Shown one piece after another: positions 18,141 through 27,092 of a DNA stretch of 64,000 bases (within the stretch, counting starts at the first letter, position 1; each line of letters begins with the position of its first letter). Origin of the DNA: Caulobacter flavus (GTDB taxonomy: Bacteria > Pseudomonadota > Alphaproteobacteria > Caulobacterales > Caulobacteraceae); assembly GCF_003722335.1 (NCBI RefSeq), contig NZ_CP026100.1:4810001-4874000 (forward strand). Reading direction: 5' to 3'. The notes below the pieces were generated by a model. That model saw nothing but the letters and a program-made list of their open reading frames with translations, was not told where the DNA came from and ran no database searches. The position numbers and the translations under genes were made by a program.

Positions 18141-20494
18141 CACCGCCTCCCCTGGCGCGACGGCGAATAGATCACCGCCGTCTGGCCCGGCGCGAGGGCA
18201 AGGCTTCCAGCGCCGGCCGCCACCTTGCGCCGGGTCACAAGGTCGAGCCGCTCGCCCGCCGCCTTCGGCAGGGCGACAGCCACAGGCTTGGTCCCGGCGT
18301 TCATGGCGATCAGATACGGCCCGTAGGTCGCCTCGTAGTAGCTGCCGCGCCCGGCATAGGGATTGTCCTGGTCCTTGTAGCGCGCCTCTGGCGGCCCCTT
18401 GGCCACCGGCAGGACCTCGCCCTCCAGCGCGGCCGGCTCCTCGCCGGGATAGGCGACGATCGGGATCGAGCCGGCCGAGATGTGCGGGGTGGCGCGACGC
18501 ACGCAGGTCTTGCCGCTGGGTTCGAAATCCACCCGCGAGGCGATGGTGGCGATGCGGTCGACGGCCGGCGTCTGGTAGTGGAAGCGCGCCAGACGGTTCA
18601 CGCCGCAATTGGCCCGCCAGTAGAGCGAGGCGTAGAGCACCTCCTTGCCGTTCTTGACCGCCACCACCCCGTCCTCGGGATCGGCGAACACGAAGTCTGG
18701 CTGGCCCTGCGTCATCGGCAGCCGGACGTCCGACTTCGGCCAGGCCTTCACCGCCAGCCACTCGTCGTAGGCGTCGAGCAGGCCGATGGTCGTGCGCTGG
18801 CCCTTGTCCTTCAGGCGGTCGCGCAGAACGGCGTAGTACTGGCCGTCGTCCAGGGCCTGGCGGGCGATCGCCATCAGCTGCGGGTCGCGGGTGGCGACGG
18901 CGACGTTGAAGGGCGTGTTGTCCCAGCCCGATTTCTGCACGTAGGTCGAGGCGCCCGGGTAGACCGGATCACGCCAGCCGACCGGCGCCTCCAGCAGCAT
19001 GGTCCGCGCGCCCTCGGCGTCGATCCCCGGATAGCGGAAGGCCATCCGCGCCCGGGCCATCTTCAGGAGCTGGTCGCGCAGCGCAGGATCGCCCGCCCCG
19101 CCCGGCGTCGAGGCCGTGGCCTGGTAGATGCCGGTCGCCCAGTCGAGGATCTCGCCGTAGCTGCCGACGAAGCCCAGTTCCTTGGAGAGGCCCGCCTTGG
19201 TGAAGAGCCTGTAGTCGTCGGCCGAACGGAAGGATCCCGTGTCTGCGGCCGAGCTGGAATAGGTGGGCCTGCCGGCATCGTCGAGACTGCCGGTCCAAGG
19301 CGCGAGGCCCATGGACTCGTAGAAGAACCTCCGCATCGCCGGCTCGGGCCGGGCCAGGGGACTGGCCAGCGACCGCAGGCCCTCGTTGCTCCAGTAGACG
19401 CCCAGGTCGACGATCATCGACTGGTTCGTGTAGAGCCGGCGATGGGTCAGGATGTAGCCGAGCCCCGCATCCAGCATGGCGGCATAGGCCTCGCGGCGCC
19501 TCGGCGCGCCCTCCAGCCCCGCGACCGGCGCGTCCAGATACGGCGCGACATCGGCCTGCAGCAGGCGCAGCGCCCTGCCGAACGGCCCCATGGCGTCCCA
19601 GTCGGCGTTTGTGCGGCTGGCGTCCACATGGACGCTCTTGGGATCGGCCTGGAAGTGGGCGTAGAAGGCGTCGCCGCTCTCGATCACCTTGCGGGCCACG
19701 GCCGGATTGGCGTGAGCCCTGGTCCAGGAAAGAGCCGCTGCGCGGGCCAGGAACTGTACCTCCAGCACGTTCAGCGGGCCAGGCTGGGCCAGCTTGCGAT
19801 CGATCTCGCGGTTAACCCGCGCCTTCAGCTCGTCGAGCACATCGGGTCCGGCCGAGGGCGCGGCCGCAAGCGGCGGCGCCTGACCGGTTGGGTCGCCGCT
19901 CTCCAGGAACGGGTCGGCATGGACGTAGAGCGCGTAGACCGGCCGCGAGGGCTGGGTCATCGGCTTCTGGAAGGTCTCGAACTGCTGGGTGTAGACCCCG
20001 TAGGGGCCGCTGGCGCGGATCGCGCAGTCCAGCGCCTCGCGCCCCTTGGTCAGGGTCAAAGGCAGTGGGAAGGTGCGGTAGGTGAAGCGCCCCGCGAACG
20101 GCGGCGCCTGGGTTCCGATGTCGAGGATCTCGACGTCGCCGAGATGGCGATAGCCGACCTGCCTGCCCTCGCAGAACAGGGTCAGCTTGCCGTCGTTGAC
20201 GTCGCCGCCCCACAGGCGGATCGAGGCGTAGTTCTGGATCTCAGGATCGACTGCGAGGGTGAACTTCAGGTCGCCGCTGAAGCGCGCGCCGGGCCCGGTC
20301 GGCGGCAGTCGCCGGGCCGCGAGACCGAGGCCTGCCTCGACGTGCTCGGACGCCGAGCCATCCACCGCGTGCGCGGCTTCCGACGCCGCGTCGCCGAAGA
20401 CGATCTTGTCGATCAGCGGCGTGGCCGCCTGGGCCTCACCGGCCACGCAACCGAGCAGCGCGCTCGCGCCGAGGATCAGCCGATAGCGGGTCAT
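18140..20494 (-). CDS. Secreted protein of unknown family, probably glycan-active
   Basis: A 784-residue exported protein (signal peptide MTRYRLILGASALLGCVAGEAQA). I do not recognise the family. The N-terminal 180 residues look like a beta-sandwich (for example IRLWGGDVNDGKLTLFCEG). The centre (about 210-560) is helix-rich with repeated aromatic motifs such as RLYTNQSMIVDLGVYWSNEGL and GFVGSYGEILDWATGIYQA, compatible with an (alpha/alpha) toroid. The C-terminal part is again beta-rich (DPEDGVVAVKNGKEVLYASL). That three-part layout is shared with several polysaccharide lyases. It lies between a TBDR gene and the oxygenase gene in one operon. The ATG at 20494 is chosen for the signal peptide and a GAGGGG just upstream; about 39 codons of open frame precede it. 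Confidence 0.8.
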   Translation of the reverse strand: MTRYRLILGASALLGCVAGEAQAATPLIDKIVFGDAASEAAHAVDGSASEHVEAGLGLAARRLPPTGPGARFSGDLKFTLAVDPEIQNYASIRLWGGDVNDGKLTLFCEGRQVGYRHLGDVEILDIGTQAPPFAGRFTYRTFPLPLTLTKGREALDCAIRASGPYGVYTQQFETFQKPMTQPSRPVYALYVHADPFLESGDPTGQAPPLAAAPSAGPDVLDELKARVNREIDRKLAQPGPLNVLEVQFLARAAALSWTRAHANPAVARKVIESGDAFYAHFQADPKSVHVDASRTNADWDAMGPFGRALRLLQADVAPYLDAPVAGLEGAPRRREAYAAMLDAGLGYILTHRRLYTNQSMIVDLGVYWSNEGLRSLASPLARPEPAMRRFFYESMGLAPWTGSLDDAGRPTYSSSAADTGSFRSADDYRLFTKAGLSKELGFVGSYGEILDWATGIYQATASTPGGAGDPALRDQLLKMARARMAFRYPGIDAEGARTMLLEAPVGWRDPVYPGASTYVQKSGWDNTPFNVAVATRDPQLMAIARQALDDGQYYAVLRDRLKDKGQRTTIGLLDAYDEWLAVKAWPKSDVRLPMTQGQPDFVFADPEDGVVAVKNGKEVLYASLYWRANCGVNRLARFHYQTPAVDRIATIASRVDFEPSGKTCVRRATPHISAGSIPIVAYPGEEPAALEGEVLPVAKGPPEARYKDQDNPYAGRGSYYEATYGPYLIAMNAGTKPVAVALPKAAGERLDLVTRRKVAAGAGSLALAPGQTAVIYSPSRQGRR

Positions 20495-20583
20495 GCGCCC
20501 CTCGCCGATGATGTTGAGGTCGGACAGGCGAGCGAGGGAAAGCCCCCTCGCCCGCCCGGCCGTTCTGGGTTCCGGCGCCGGGC

Positions 20584-23469
20584 CTAGAACTCCTTGCGGA
20601 CGGTCAGCCACACCGATCGCGGCGCGTTGCGCTTGATCAGGTAGCCGGACTCCGGCAGCTGCTCGACCACGTCGTAGACCTGCACGTTGGTGGGCAGATT
20701 GGTGCTGATCATCGGGTCGTAGGCCGAGATGTAGTCCTTATCGAGCACGTTGCGGACATCGAGCGTGACCATCGTCTTCTTCAGGCCGCTGTACTGCACC
20801 GAGACGTCGAGATTGTCCTGGGCGGGCAGGAACCGGTGGTCGAGCGAATTGGTGTTCAGCTTGCGCTCGTCCATCCAGCGATGGCGGACGTTGAAGCGGA
20901 AGTCCTTGTAGCGATAGGACACCGTGTTGCTGAGCGTCCACTTCGGCGAGCGGGCCAGCAGGCCCGCATCGACGCGCAACACGTCGTCGGCGGCGCCGTT
21001 GCCGTTGGCCCCGGTGTTCAGCCAGACATAGGCCTCGGTGGTCTTGCCGTTCAGGAAGGTCACCGACGGGTTCCACTCGAGGTCCTTGGTGATGCGCCAC
21101 TTGGCCCAGGTCTCGATGCCGCGCGTGAAATACTTGTTGAAATTCTCCGGCAGCAGATAGGTCGAGACGTTGTCGGTATCGACCGCCGTCGGATAATCGT
21201 TCACCGCGAAGTTCTGGTAGAAGTAGGTGACCTGGCCGTTGAAGCGACGATCGCCGAAGGTGTAGGCGAACTCGTGGCCCTTGATGTAGGCCGTCGGGCC
21301 CAGCGGACGCACCAGGGTGGCCGCGGTCGAATAGCGGTTGATCACGCCCGACGACGGCTGCTTGGCGTCGGTATAGCGGTAATAGATCTTGTGCTTGTCG
21401 TTGAAGTTGTAGCCCAGGGCCACGCTGTAATCGACGAGGCTGAGATCCTTGTCGGCGCCGATCATCTTCGACGCGGTCCTGGTCATGTAGACGTTGTCGT
21501 AGACGGTCAGCGGATCGCCATCGAGGCCGCCGGTGGTCAGCGACGCCGCGCCCGGATTGCGGGTGTCCCACGTCTCCGAATAGGTGCGGGCGTGGAAGTA
21601 CTGGTACTTGATGCTGGCGTTGAAGTCCCAGTGCCGGGTCGGCGACCAGGCGAAGCCCGCATAGGGCGACAGCTCCATGATCCGCGCGCGCTGCGAGACG
21701 GTGGTGAACAGGCCGCTGCCGTATGAGCCCCAGCCGCCGGCGTCGGTCAGCTGGTAGTTCGTGCCGCCCTGGGTGACGTATTTGACGTTCAGGTTCTGCA
21801 CCTGGCCGTCGGCCCAGGCCGAGACGCCCAGGCCGTTGGCCCAGTTGTCGTTCACCTGCTCGGAGCGCGACAGGTAGAGACCGCCGTTGATGCTCCAGGT
21901 CTCGCCGCGATAGGTGGCCGTGAAGTTGCCCATGTAGTCGACGGATTCACGGTAATTGTCCTCGGCCCGGGTCAGCAGGACGAGGTCCTGCGAGCTGGTC
22001 CCGGTGGGCACCGTGCCGGAATTGTAGCTGCCGTCGGCGCTGGGGATCGTGGCCGTGACCAGGCCGCCGCGCATGTCGATGTCGCGGTTGGGCAGGGTGT
22101 TGCCAACAATGCAGAGGCTGGCGGTCTGCCAGGTGGCGGCCGTCACCCGCGGGCAGGCCGCGCCGGTGCGGTAGTTGGTCCCCAGCTGCGAGCCGGCGAC
22201 GTTGCTGGCGACGCGGGCCACTTCCTGGCCGGCGGCGTTGGTGAAGACGTAGTAGCCCGGCGTACGGTCCAGATTGTTGATGTTGAGGCCGAAGCGCTCG
22301 CGCGTCGCCGCCGCCGAGCCCAGAGAAGCCAGCTGCTGGGGCTTGTAGGACTGGCCGCGATAGGTCGACTTCTGGATCCGCGCCGAACCGGTGAAGGTCA
22401 GGCGCTCGCCGATGTCGTGGTTCCATCGCAGCGACAGGGCGTCCTGCTTGTAACGATAGCCGTCCGACGGATCCAGCGTATGGCTGCCCGGCTTGAAGTA
22501 GTTGGGAACGGTCTGCTTGCCGCCGTTCATGAACAGGTTCACGTCGCGGCCGAAGCCCGGGATTTCCTCCGGGTTCTGGTAGCCGTAGGTCGGCTGCTGG
22601 AACGTGGTGAGTTCGGCGTTGGTGTCGTCCAGGTGCTTGTAGACGAGGTTGAACGAGCCCGACCCGTTGTCGGTGTTGTAGTCCTTGTAGAGGTTCACCC
22701 GGAACTGGCCGCCGTGATTCAGGTCGAAGCCCGGATCCACCTGGCCGCTGGACTTGCGGTAAAAGCCGCTGACGCCCAGGCCCAGGTCGCCGGCCTCGTT
22801 CACCCAGCCATAGGCGGCGTCGACCTGCTTCCACGACAGGTGCAGATCCTCGCCCTCGAAGCCGATCCGCGTCTGGATCTGGGCGCCCGGCTTCACCTTG
22901 CCGGTGATGTAGTTGAAGGTCGCGCCCACCGAGGTGGTCACGCCTGTGGCCGACGAGCCGCCGCGCACCGACTCCACCCGGCTGGTGGAGATGTCGGCGC
23001 GGTAGAAATAGCCATCCTGGAAGCCGCTGAACTTGAACGGCACGACGGGCAGGCCGTCCTCCAGGATCGTGGTCCAGAAGTAGCCCGAGGTGTTGGCCCC
23101 GGTGCCGATGGTCATGCCGCGCGTGAACACCTCGTTGCGGGCCACGCCGTCGTTCGACTCGACGACCACGCCAGGCATGTCGCGCAGCATGTCGTCGGCG
23201 CTGATCGGCGTGAACTTGCTCATGTCGTCCTCGGACAGCACCGAGAACGAGACGTTGGCCTTCTTGGCGGCGGTGCCGACCATCACGCCGGTGACGATCA
23301 CCTCGTCGACGGCCGTGGTCTCGACCGCGACCGGCTTGTCGGCCGCCTCGGCGGACTGGGCCTGCGCGGCCGTCGCCGAGAAAGCGCCCGCGCCCGCGGC
23401 CAGCGCCAGGACCATGTGAGAAACTTGCAGCGCGCGGCTGCGGCCGCGCCGATGGCCTTGACCACCCAT
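20584..23469 (-). CDS. TonB-dependent receptor, second of the polysaccharide locus
   Basis: A 961-residue outer-membrane receptor. The N-terminus is arginine-rich (MGGQGHRRGRSRALQ) before the hydrophobic signal segment VLALAAGAGAFSATAAQAQS. The plug shows VDEVIVTGVMVGTAAKKANVSF and PISADDMLRDMPGVVVESND; the barrel ends SVWLTVRKEF. The ATG at 23469 follows GGGGAGGATAG, a strong ribosome site; the frame remains open about 99 codons further upstream, across the operator at 23578, and that extension is rejected. It heads an operon with the unknown secreted protein and the oxygenase. It is likely a transporter for the locus glycan or one of its fragments. Confidence 0.93.
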   Translation of the reverse strand: MGGQGHRRGRSRALQVSHMVLALAAGAGAFSATAAQAQSAEAADKPVAVETTAVDEVIVTGVMVGTAAKKANVSFSVLSEDDMSKFTPISADDMLRDMPGVVVESNDGVARNEVFTRGMTIGTGANTSGYFWTTILEDGLPVVPFKFSGFQDGYFYRADISTSRVESVRGGSSATGVTTSVGATFNYITGKVKPGAQIQTRIGFEGEDLHLSWKQVDAAYGWVNEAGDLGLGVSGFYRKSSGQVDPGFDLNHGGQFRVNLYKDYNTDNGSGSFNLVYKHLDDTNAELTTFQQPTYGYQNPEEIPGFGRDVNLFMNGGKQTVPNYFKPGSHTLDPSDGYRYKQDALSLRWNHDIGERLTFTGSARIQKSTYRGQSYKPQQLASLGSAAATRERFGLNINNLDRTPGYYVFTNAAGQEVARVASNVAGSQLGTNYRTGAACPRVTAATWQTASLCIVGNTLPNRDIDMRGGLVTATIPSADGSYNSGTVPTGTSSQDLVLLTRAEDNYRESVDYMGNFTATYRGETWSINGGLYLSRSEQVNDNWANGLGVSAWADGQVQNLNVKYVTQGGTNYQLTDAGGWGSYGSGLFTTVSQRARIMELSPYAGFAWSPTRHWDFNASIKYQYFHARTYSETWDTRNPGAASLTTGGLDGDPLTVYDNVYMTRTASKMIGADKDLSLVDYSVALGYNFNDKHKIYYRYTDAKQPSSGVINRYSTAATLVRPLGPTAYIKGHEFAYTFGDRRFNGQVTYFYQNFAVNDYPTAVDTDNVSTYLLPENFNKYFTRGIETWAKWRITKDLEWNPSVTFLNGKTTEAYVWLNTGANGNGAADDVLRVDAGLLARSPKWTLSNTVSYRYKDFRFNVRHRWMDERKLNTNSLDHRFLPAQDNLDVSVQYSGLKKTMVTLDVRNVLDKDYISAYDPMISTNLPTNVQVYDVVEQLPESGYLIKRNAPRSVWLTVRKEF

Positions 23470-23803
23470 CCTATCCTCCCCTTCGGACTTTGGTCCGACG
23501 TCGCTCCGCGCCGAGGCCGACACCCCGACCGCGCGCCGTTTTCGAAGGCGTCGCGACGACGGCTCCGATCGGCTTGTTGTTATCGATACCAGCGCATTTC
23601 GAGAACTGTCAACGGGATTCGCGACGATGTTATCCCGCAACATTCGCGCCCCTTTACTGACGAGCGCGCATCCGCCGACGAACAGCCAAACAACTTTCGC
23701 CGCGCTGACGCGGCCTATCGCTCGCCCCGACACATGTCGGTCGATCACGATTATCCAGGGATGCATTCGACGAGCGCTGCACCATCGCGCGCCGCGCTCT
23801 CGA
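23470..23803. other. Intergenic region without a recognisable gene
   Basis: This 334-bp stretch separates the TBDR start from the end of the GntR-like gene. It holds the operator at 23578-23591, the ribosome site of the receptor and presumably its promoter. I see no convincing short gene, RNA fold or terminator in the remaining 23592-23803. Confidence 0.6.
23578..23591. promoter_or_regulatory. LacI-type operator, copy 3
   Basis: TGTTATCGATACCA, two mismatches from the perfect palindrome, about 110 nt upstream of the minus-strand TBDR start at 23469. It probably controls the operon TBDR - unknown secreted protein - oxygenase. Confidence 0.75.
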
Positions 23804-24112
23804 TTACATGGGAGCGGCGGACTTCATGCTTCTGGCCTCGATCGCCGCCCCTCCGCCGACGTCGGCGCGAACCACGGTGCCATGACGCCGTCGACGCGAA
23901 ATCAGGTCGTCCGCCGCCAGGAGGTCCAAGGCAGCCCGGACGGTGATCCGCGCCACCGTGAAGCCGCTGGCCAATTCACGCTCGGTCGGCAGGCGACGCT
24001 CGCCTTCCAGGATCGCCGCCCGCAGCCGGTCGGCCAGCTGGCGATAAAGCGCCACGCGCCCGGTGCGCTTGAGGGGCGCCCAGCAGACGCCCGAGGCGTA
24101 CGGTCGAACCAT
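23804..24112 (-). CDS. HTH-only GntR-family protein (no effector domain)
   Basis: A 102-residue protein containing one complete GntR winged helix (about residues 20-85): VALYRQLADRLRAAILEG, LPTERELASGFTVARITVRAALDLLAADDLI, then the wing residues RRRRHGTVV. Normal GntR/HutC regulators are about 230-250 residues with a UTRA or FadR effector domain; here only some 17 residues follow the HTH before the stop. No continuation of an effector domain is visible in the other minus-strand frames. It lies 18 nt after the GH28/GH49-like gene with its own GGGAGG ribosome site, so it is probably translated. It may be a minimal DNA-binding protein or the remnant of a truncated regulator. Confidence 0.65.
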   Translation of the reverse strand: MVRPYASGVCWAPLKRTGRVALYRQLADRLRAAILEGERRLPTERELASGFTVARITVRAALDLLAADDLISRRRRHGTVVRADVGGGAAIEARSMKSAAPM

Positions 24113-24130
24113 GTCGCCAAGCCCTCCCGG

Positions 24131-25567
24131 CTATTTGAAGCTCACGCCTTCGACATTGCGTCCGATCTCGATCGCCGCCGGATCGGCCGCCTTCAGGCGC
24201 TTGCCGCCGATGGTCACGTTCTCGAAGCTGATGTTCCTGACCGGACGATCCGGCCCGAAGCCCGAGATCGTCGACGGGCTGGGCCAGCCGTCGCCGGAGA
24301 AGGCGATGTCGCGGAACCGCACGCCGTCGACCAGCAGGCCCGGGCTCGTGCCGTACTTGGCGTTGAACACGGTGCGGACGTTGAACAGCTTGCCCTCCTC
24401 GATCTGCTCGACGCGGATGTCGTCGAACAGCACGTCGCGGACGGTGTTGTCGTCGCCGGCGCTGATCGCCAGCGCGCCCTGGTACTCCGGATCGTCCTCG
24501 TCGAGCCCGAGGATGTCGATGTTCTCGAAACGCAGCCCCTCCAACAGGTTGGGCTTTTCGCTGTCCCCGTGGATGCCGATGAAGATCGCGTGGGCGACGT
24601 CGGGCCAGAAGATGGAATCCCGCACATTCACCCGCCGGGTGTCGCCCTTGCCGGACTTGCGGGTGGCGTAGACCGCGACGCTGTCGTCCGAGGTGCGGAT
24701 GAAGGCGCGCTCGACGGTCACGTCGCTGCAGGCGAAGACGTTGACGCCGTCGGACCAAGAACCGTTGCTCAGCGTCCGGATGTCGCGGAAGGTGACGTCG
24801 CTGGACGAGGCGCAGGCGATGGTCCCGTGCTTGGGCGTCAGGAAGGTCAGCCCCTGGACGGTGACGCCTTTGGAGTCCTGCACCACCAGCTGGTCGGCCG
24901 GCCTGTCGACGATGCCTCGGCCGATGATGCGGACGTTCTCGACCTTCTCGGGCTTGAAGGTCCCCTGCAGGATCGCGCCGCCGGCGACGTAGATCGTCTG
25001 GCCCGACTTGACCGGGAAATACTGGCCGCCGCCGGGCGGCGTGTGCAGCCCCGCCTCGTATACCACCACGTCCGGTCCCGGCGCGGGCCTGGGGAGCGGC
25101 GCGCCGGCGAAGATGTGCAGATTGTGCAGCCGGTCGCCGTCGAACTCGACCGACAGGTTCTGCGGCTTGTCGATGGTGAAGTAGACGATTCCGTTCTCGA
25201 CCTTGTGCCTGATCGCCTTGCTGGCGGGGCGCACCTCGACGCGTTTGAAGTCGCCGTTGTTCTTGCGCACGCCGATCTCGACCTGACCCGTAAAGTCGAA
25301 CTGCACGACCGAAACGTCGCTGGGTCCGTCTGAATCGACCTTGGCGGTGTATTCGTAGAGGTCGCGCCAGGGTCCGCCGGGCTTGCGCACCCGCACCGTG
25401 AACGCATCGTTGTGCATGCTGTAGAACAGGCCGCCCGGCGGCAGCGGATAGACGTAGAGCCCCGGCGCATCGGCCAGGTCGCCCGCCGAAGCCGAACCTG
25501 TCGCGAGACCCAGCAACGCCATGCCGGCCAGCCCCGCCCAGAATGCCTTTCGAGCCGTGAACCCCAT
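24131..25567 (-). CDS. Secreted GH28/GH49-like beta-helix glycoside hydrolase
   Basis: A 478-residue exported protein (signal peptide to about residue 29, GSASAGD). An N-terminal beta-sandwich (about 35-165) is followed by a right-handed parallel beta-helix with repeated VTVQGL / VTFRDI / VTVERAF rungs. The probable catalytic aspartates are D273 (WSDGVNVFACSD) and the pair D294-D295 (RTSDDSVAVY), arranged as in clan GH-N (GH28 polygalacturonases, GH49 dextranases). The GHG motif of typical GH28 enzymes is not apparent; the N-terminal beta-sandwich favours GH49-like membership. The substrate is uncertain. A perfect operator lies 100 nt upstream and GGGGAGGAG precedes the ATG. Confidence 0.8.
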   Translation of the reverse strand: MGFTARKAFWAGLAGMALLGLATGSASAGDLADAPGLYVYPLPPGGLFYSMHNDAFTVRVRKPGGPWRDLYEYTAKVDSDGPSDVSVVQFDFTGQVEIGVRKNNGDFKRVEVRPASKAIRHKVENGIVYFTIDKPQNLSVEFDGDRLHNLHIFAGAPLPRPAPGPDVVVYEAGLHTPPGGGQYFPVKSGQTIYVAGGAILQGTFKPEKVENVRIIGRGIVDRPADQLVVQDSKGVTVQGLTFLTPKHGTIACASSSDVTFRDIRTLSNGSWSDGVNVFACSDVTVERAFIRTSDDSVAVYATRKSGKGDTRRVNVRDSIFWPDVAHAIFIGIHGDSEKPNLLEGLRFENIDILGLDEDDPEYQGALAISAGDDNTVRDVLFDDIRVEQIEEGKLFNVRTVFNAKYGTSPGLLVDGVRFRDIAFSGDGWPSPSTISGFGPDRPVRNISFENVTIGGKRLKAADPAAIEIGRNVEGVSFK

Positions 25568-25666
25568 CGCGTACTCCTCCCCAGGTGACGCTCTGCATGC
25601 GCGGCGGCGTCATTGTCCTTCGCATCGAGCGCCGAAAAGCCTTGCGGATCGCTCGAACACGAATAT

Positions 25667-25680
25667 TGATATCGATATCA
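25667..25680. promoter_or_regulatory. LacI-type operator, copy 4 (perfect palindrome)
   Basis: TGATATCGATATCA in the divergent region between the beta-helix hydrolase gene (minus strand, start 25567) and the symporter operon (plus strand, start 25813). It is closer to the hydrolase promoter. Confidence 0.8.
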
Positions 25681-25731
25681 TATCGCCCGCGCAAGCCCCG
25701 GCCCAGCGAGCGAAAGCGACGCCAAAAGACT

Positions 25732-25745
25732 TGGTATCGTTATCA
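25732..25745. promoter_or_regulatory. LacI-type operator, copy 5
   Basis: TGGTATCGTTATCA, two changes from the perfect palindrome, 67 nt upstream of the symporter start. Its centre is 65 bp from the centre of copy 4, about six helical turns, so the two sites could be bridged by one tetrameric or paired repressor. Confidence 0.7.
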
Positions 25746-25812
25746 GATCAGTCTATGACCGCAGGGTCGGACCAGTCGCGCCATGAAGCGCGGCCGGCGT
25801 GGGAGGTGTCGC

Positions 25813-27090
25813 ATGGCCAACAGGAAGAACTACGCGCTGCTGAGCGCCTTCCTCTTCTTCTACTTCTTCGCCCAGGCCATGAGCATCTCGCTGCTGGCCC
25901 TGTGGCTGAAGCGCACCCTGGGCCTTTCCGGCGCCGAGACCGGCGTGGTCTTCGCCGCCAACTTCATCTTCGCGATGATCTCGCAACCGCTGTACGGCTT
26001 CGTTTCCGACAAGGTGGGCCTGCGCAAAACCATCCTGTGGCTGATCAGCGGACTGGTCGTGCTGTCGGGCGCGTTCTTCGCCTTCGTCTATGGCCCGCTC
26101 CTGAAGACCAACCTGCTGCTGGGCGCGGTCGCCGGCGGGGCCTATCTGGGCGTCACCTTCATCGCCGGCAGCTACGCCCTGGAGTCGTTCGTCGACCGCG
26201 TGGGCCGCAAGTACGGCTTCGAGTACAGCCGCGCCCGCCTGTGGGGCTCGCTGGGCTTCGCGGCCGCCGCCTTCTTCTCGGGCCGGCTGTTCAACCTCGA
26301 CCCGCTCTACAACTTCGCCCTGGCCTCGTGCGCGGGCCTGATACTGCTGCCGCTGCTGGCCTTCGCCAAGATCGAGCCCAGCGCCGACGAGCGCGAAAGC
26401 TCCAGCGCGCTGAAGGCCACCGACGCCATGGCCATCTTCAAGCTGCCGAAGTTCTGGGGCTTCATGGTGCTGATCCTGGGGGTGACGAACCTCTATCTCG
26501 TCTACGACCAGCAGTTCCCGGCCTTCTACGCCTCCCACTTCGCCGATCCCAAGCAGGGCGCGGCCATGTTCGGCTACCTGAACTCTGCCCAGATCTTCCT
26601 CGAGGCGGGCATGCTGTTTGTCGCGCCGTTCGTCGTGAACAGGATCGGCGCCAAGAACGGCCTGCTGCTGGCCGCGGCGATCATGATCGTGCGCATCGCC
26701 GGCTCCGGCCTCGTCCACGGCCCGGTGCCGATCTCGGCGATGAAGATGCTGCACTCGCTGGAACTGCCGATCCTGGTGGTCTCGATCTTCCGCTACATCG
26801 CCTTCCATTTCGAAAGCCGCCTGGCCTCGACGCTCTACCTGGTGGGCGTCAGCTTCGGCCACTCGCTGGGCCTGGCCGTGCTGTCGCCGATCGTCGGCAA
26901 GAGCTACGATCTGATCGGCTTTCCCAACACCTATCTGCTGATCGCCCTGTTCGCCGCCGCCTTCTGGGTCGCCTCGGTGTTCGCCCTCTCCCCCACCCCA
27001 CGTGAAGCCCCGCCCGCCAAGGACGCCGAGCCCGATCCGGCCCTGGCGCAAGCCGACCTGGGCGGCGGCGACGTGGCCAAGGTCAACTGA
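25813..27090 (+). CDS. Oligosaccharide:H+ symporter of the major facilitator superfamily
   Basis: A 425-residue, 12-helix inner-membrane transporter. It has the LacY/RafB-type N-terminus (YALLSAFLFFYFFAQAMSISLLALWL), the loop 2-3 MFS motif (GFVSDKVGLRKTILW), and a short hydrophilic C-terminal tail. The ATG at 25813 follows GGGAGG at a 6-nt spacing. It is the first gene of an operon with the GH88 hydrolase (2-nt gap) and the ROK kinase, so it likely imports the unsaturated oligosaccharide released by the lyase into the cytoplasm. Confidence 0.87.
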   Translation: MANRKNYALLSAFLFFYFFAQAMSISLLALWLKRTLGLSGAETGVVFAANFIFAMISQPLYGFVSDKVGLRKTILWLISGLVVLSGAFFAFVYGPLLKTNLLLGAVAGGAYLGVTFIAGSYALESFVDRVGRKYGFEYSRARLWGSLGFAAAAFFSGRLFNLDPLYNFALASCAGLILLPLLAFAKIEPSADERESSSALKATDAMAIFKLPKFWGFMVLILGVTNLYLVYDQQFPAFYASHFADPKQGAAMFGYLNSAQIFLEAGMLFVAPFVVNRIGAKNGLLLAAAIMIVRIAGSGLVHGPVPISAMKMLHSLELPILVVSIFRYIAFHFESRLASTLYLVGVSFGHSLGLAVLSPIVGKSYDLIGFPNTYLLIALFAAAFWVASVFALSPTPREAPPAKDAEPDPALAQADLGGGDVAKVN

Positions 27091-27092
27091 CG

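Noticed and set aside
23592..23803. Search for the missing effector domain of the GntR-like protein
   Set aside because: No minus-strand frame here shows UTRA- or FadR-type sequence, so I did not call a frameshifted pseudogene.
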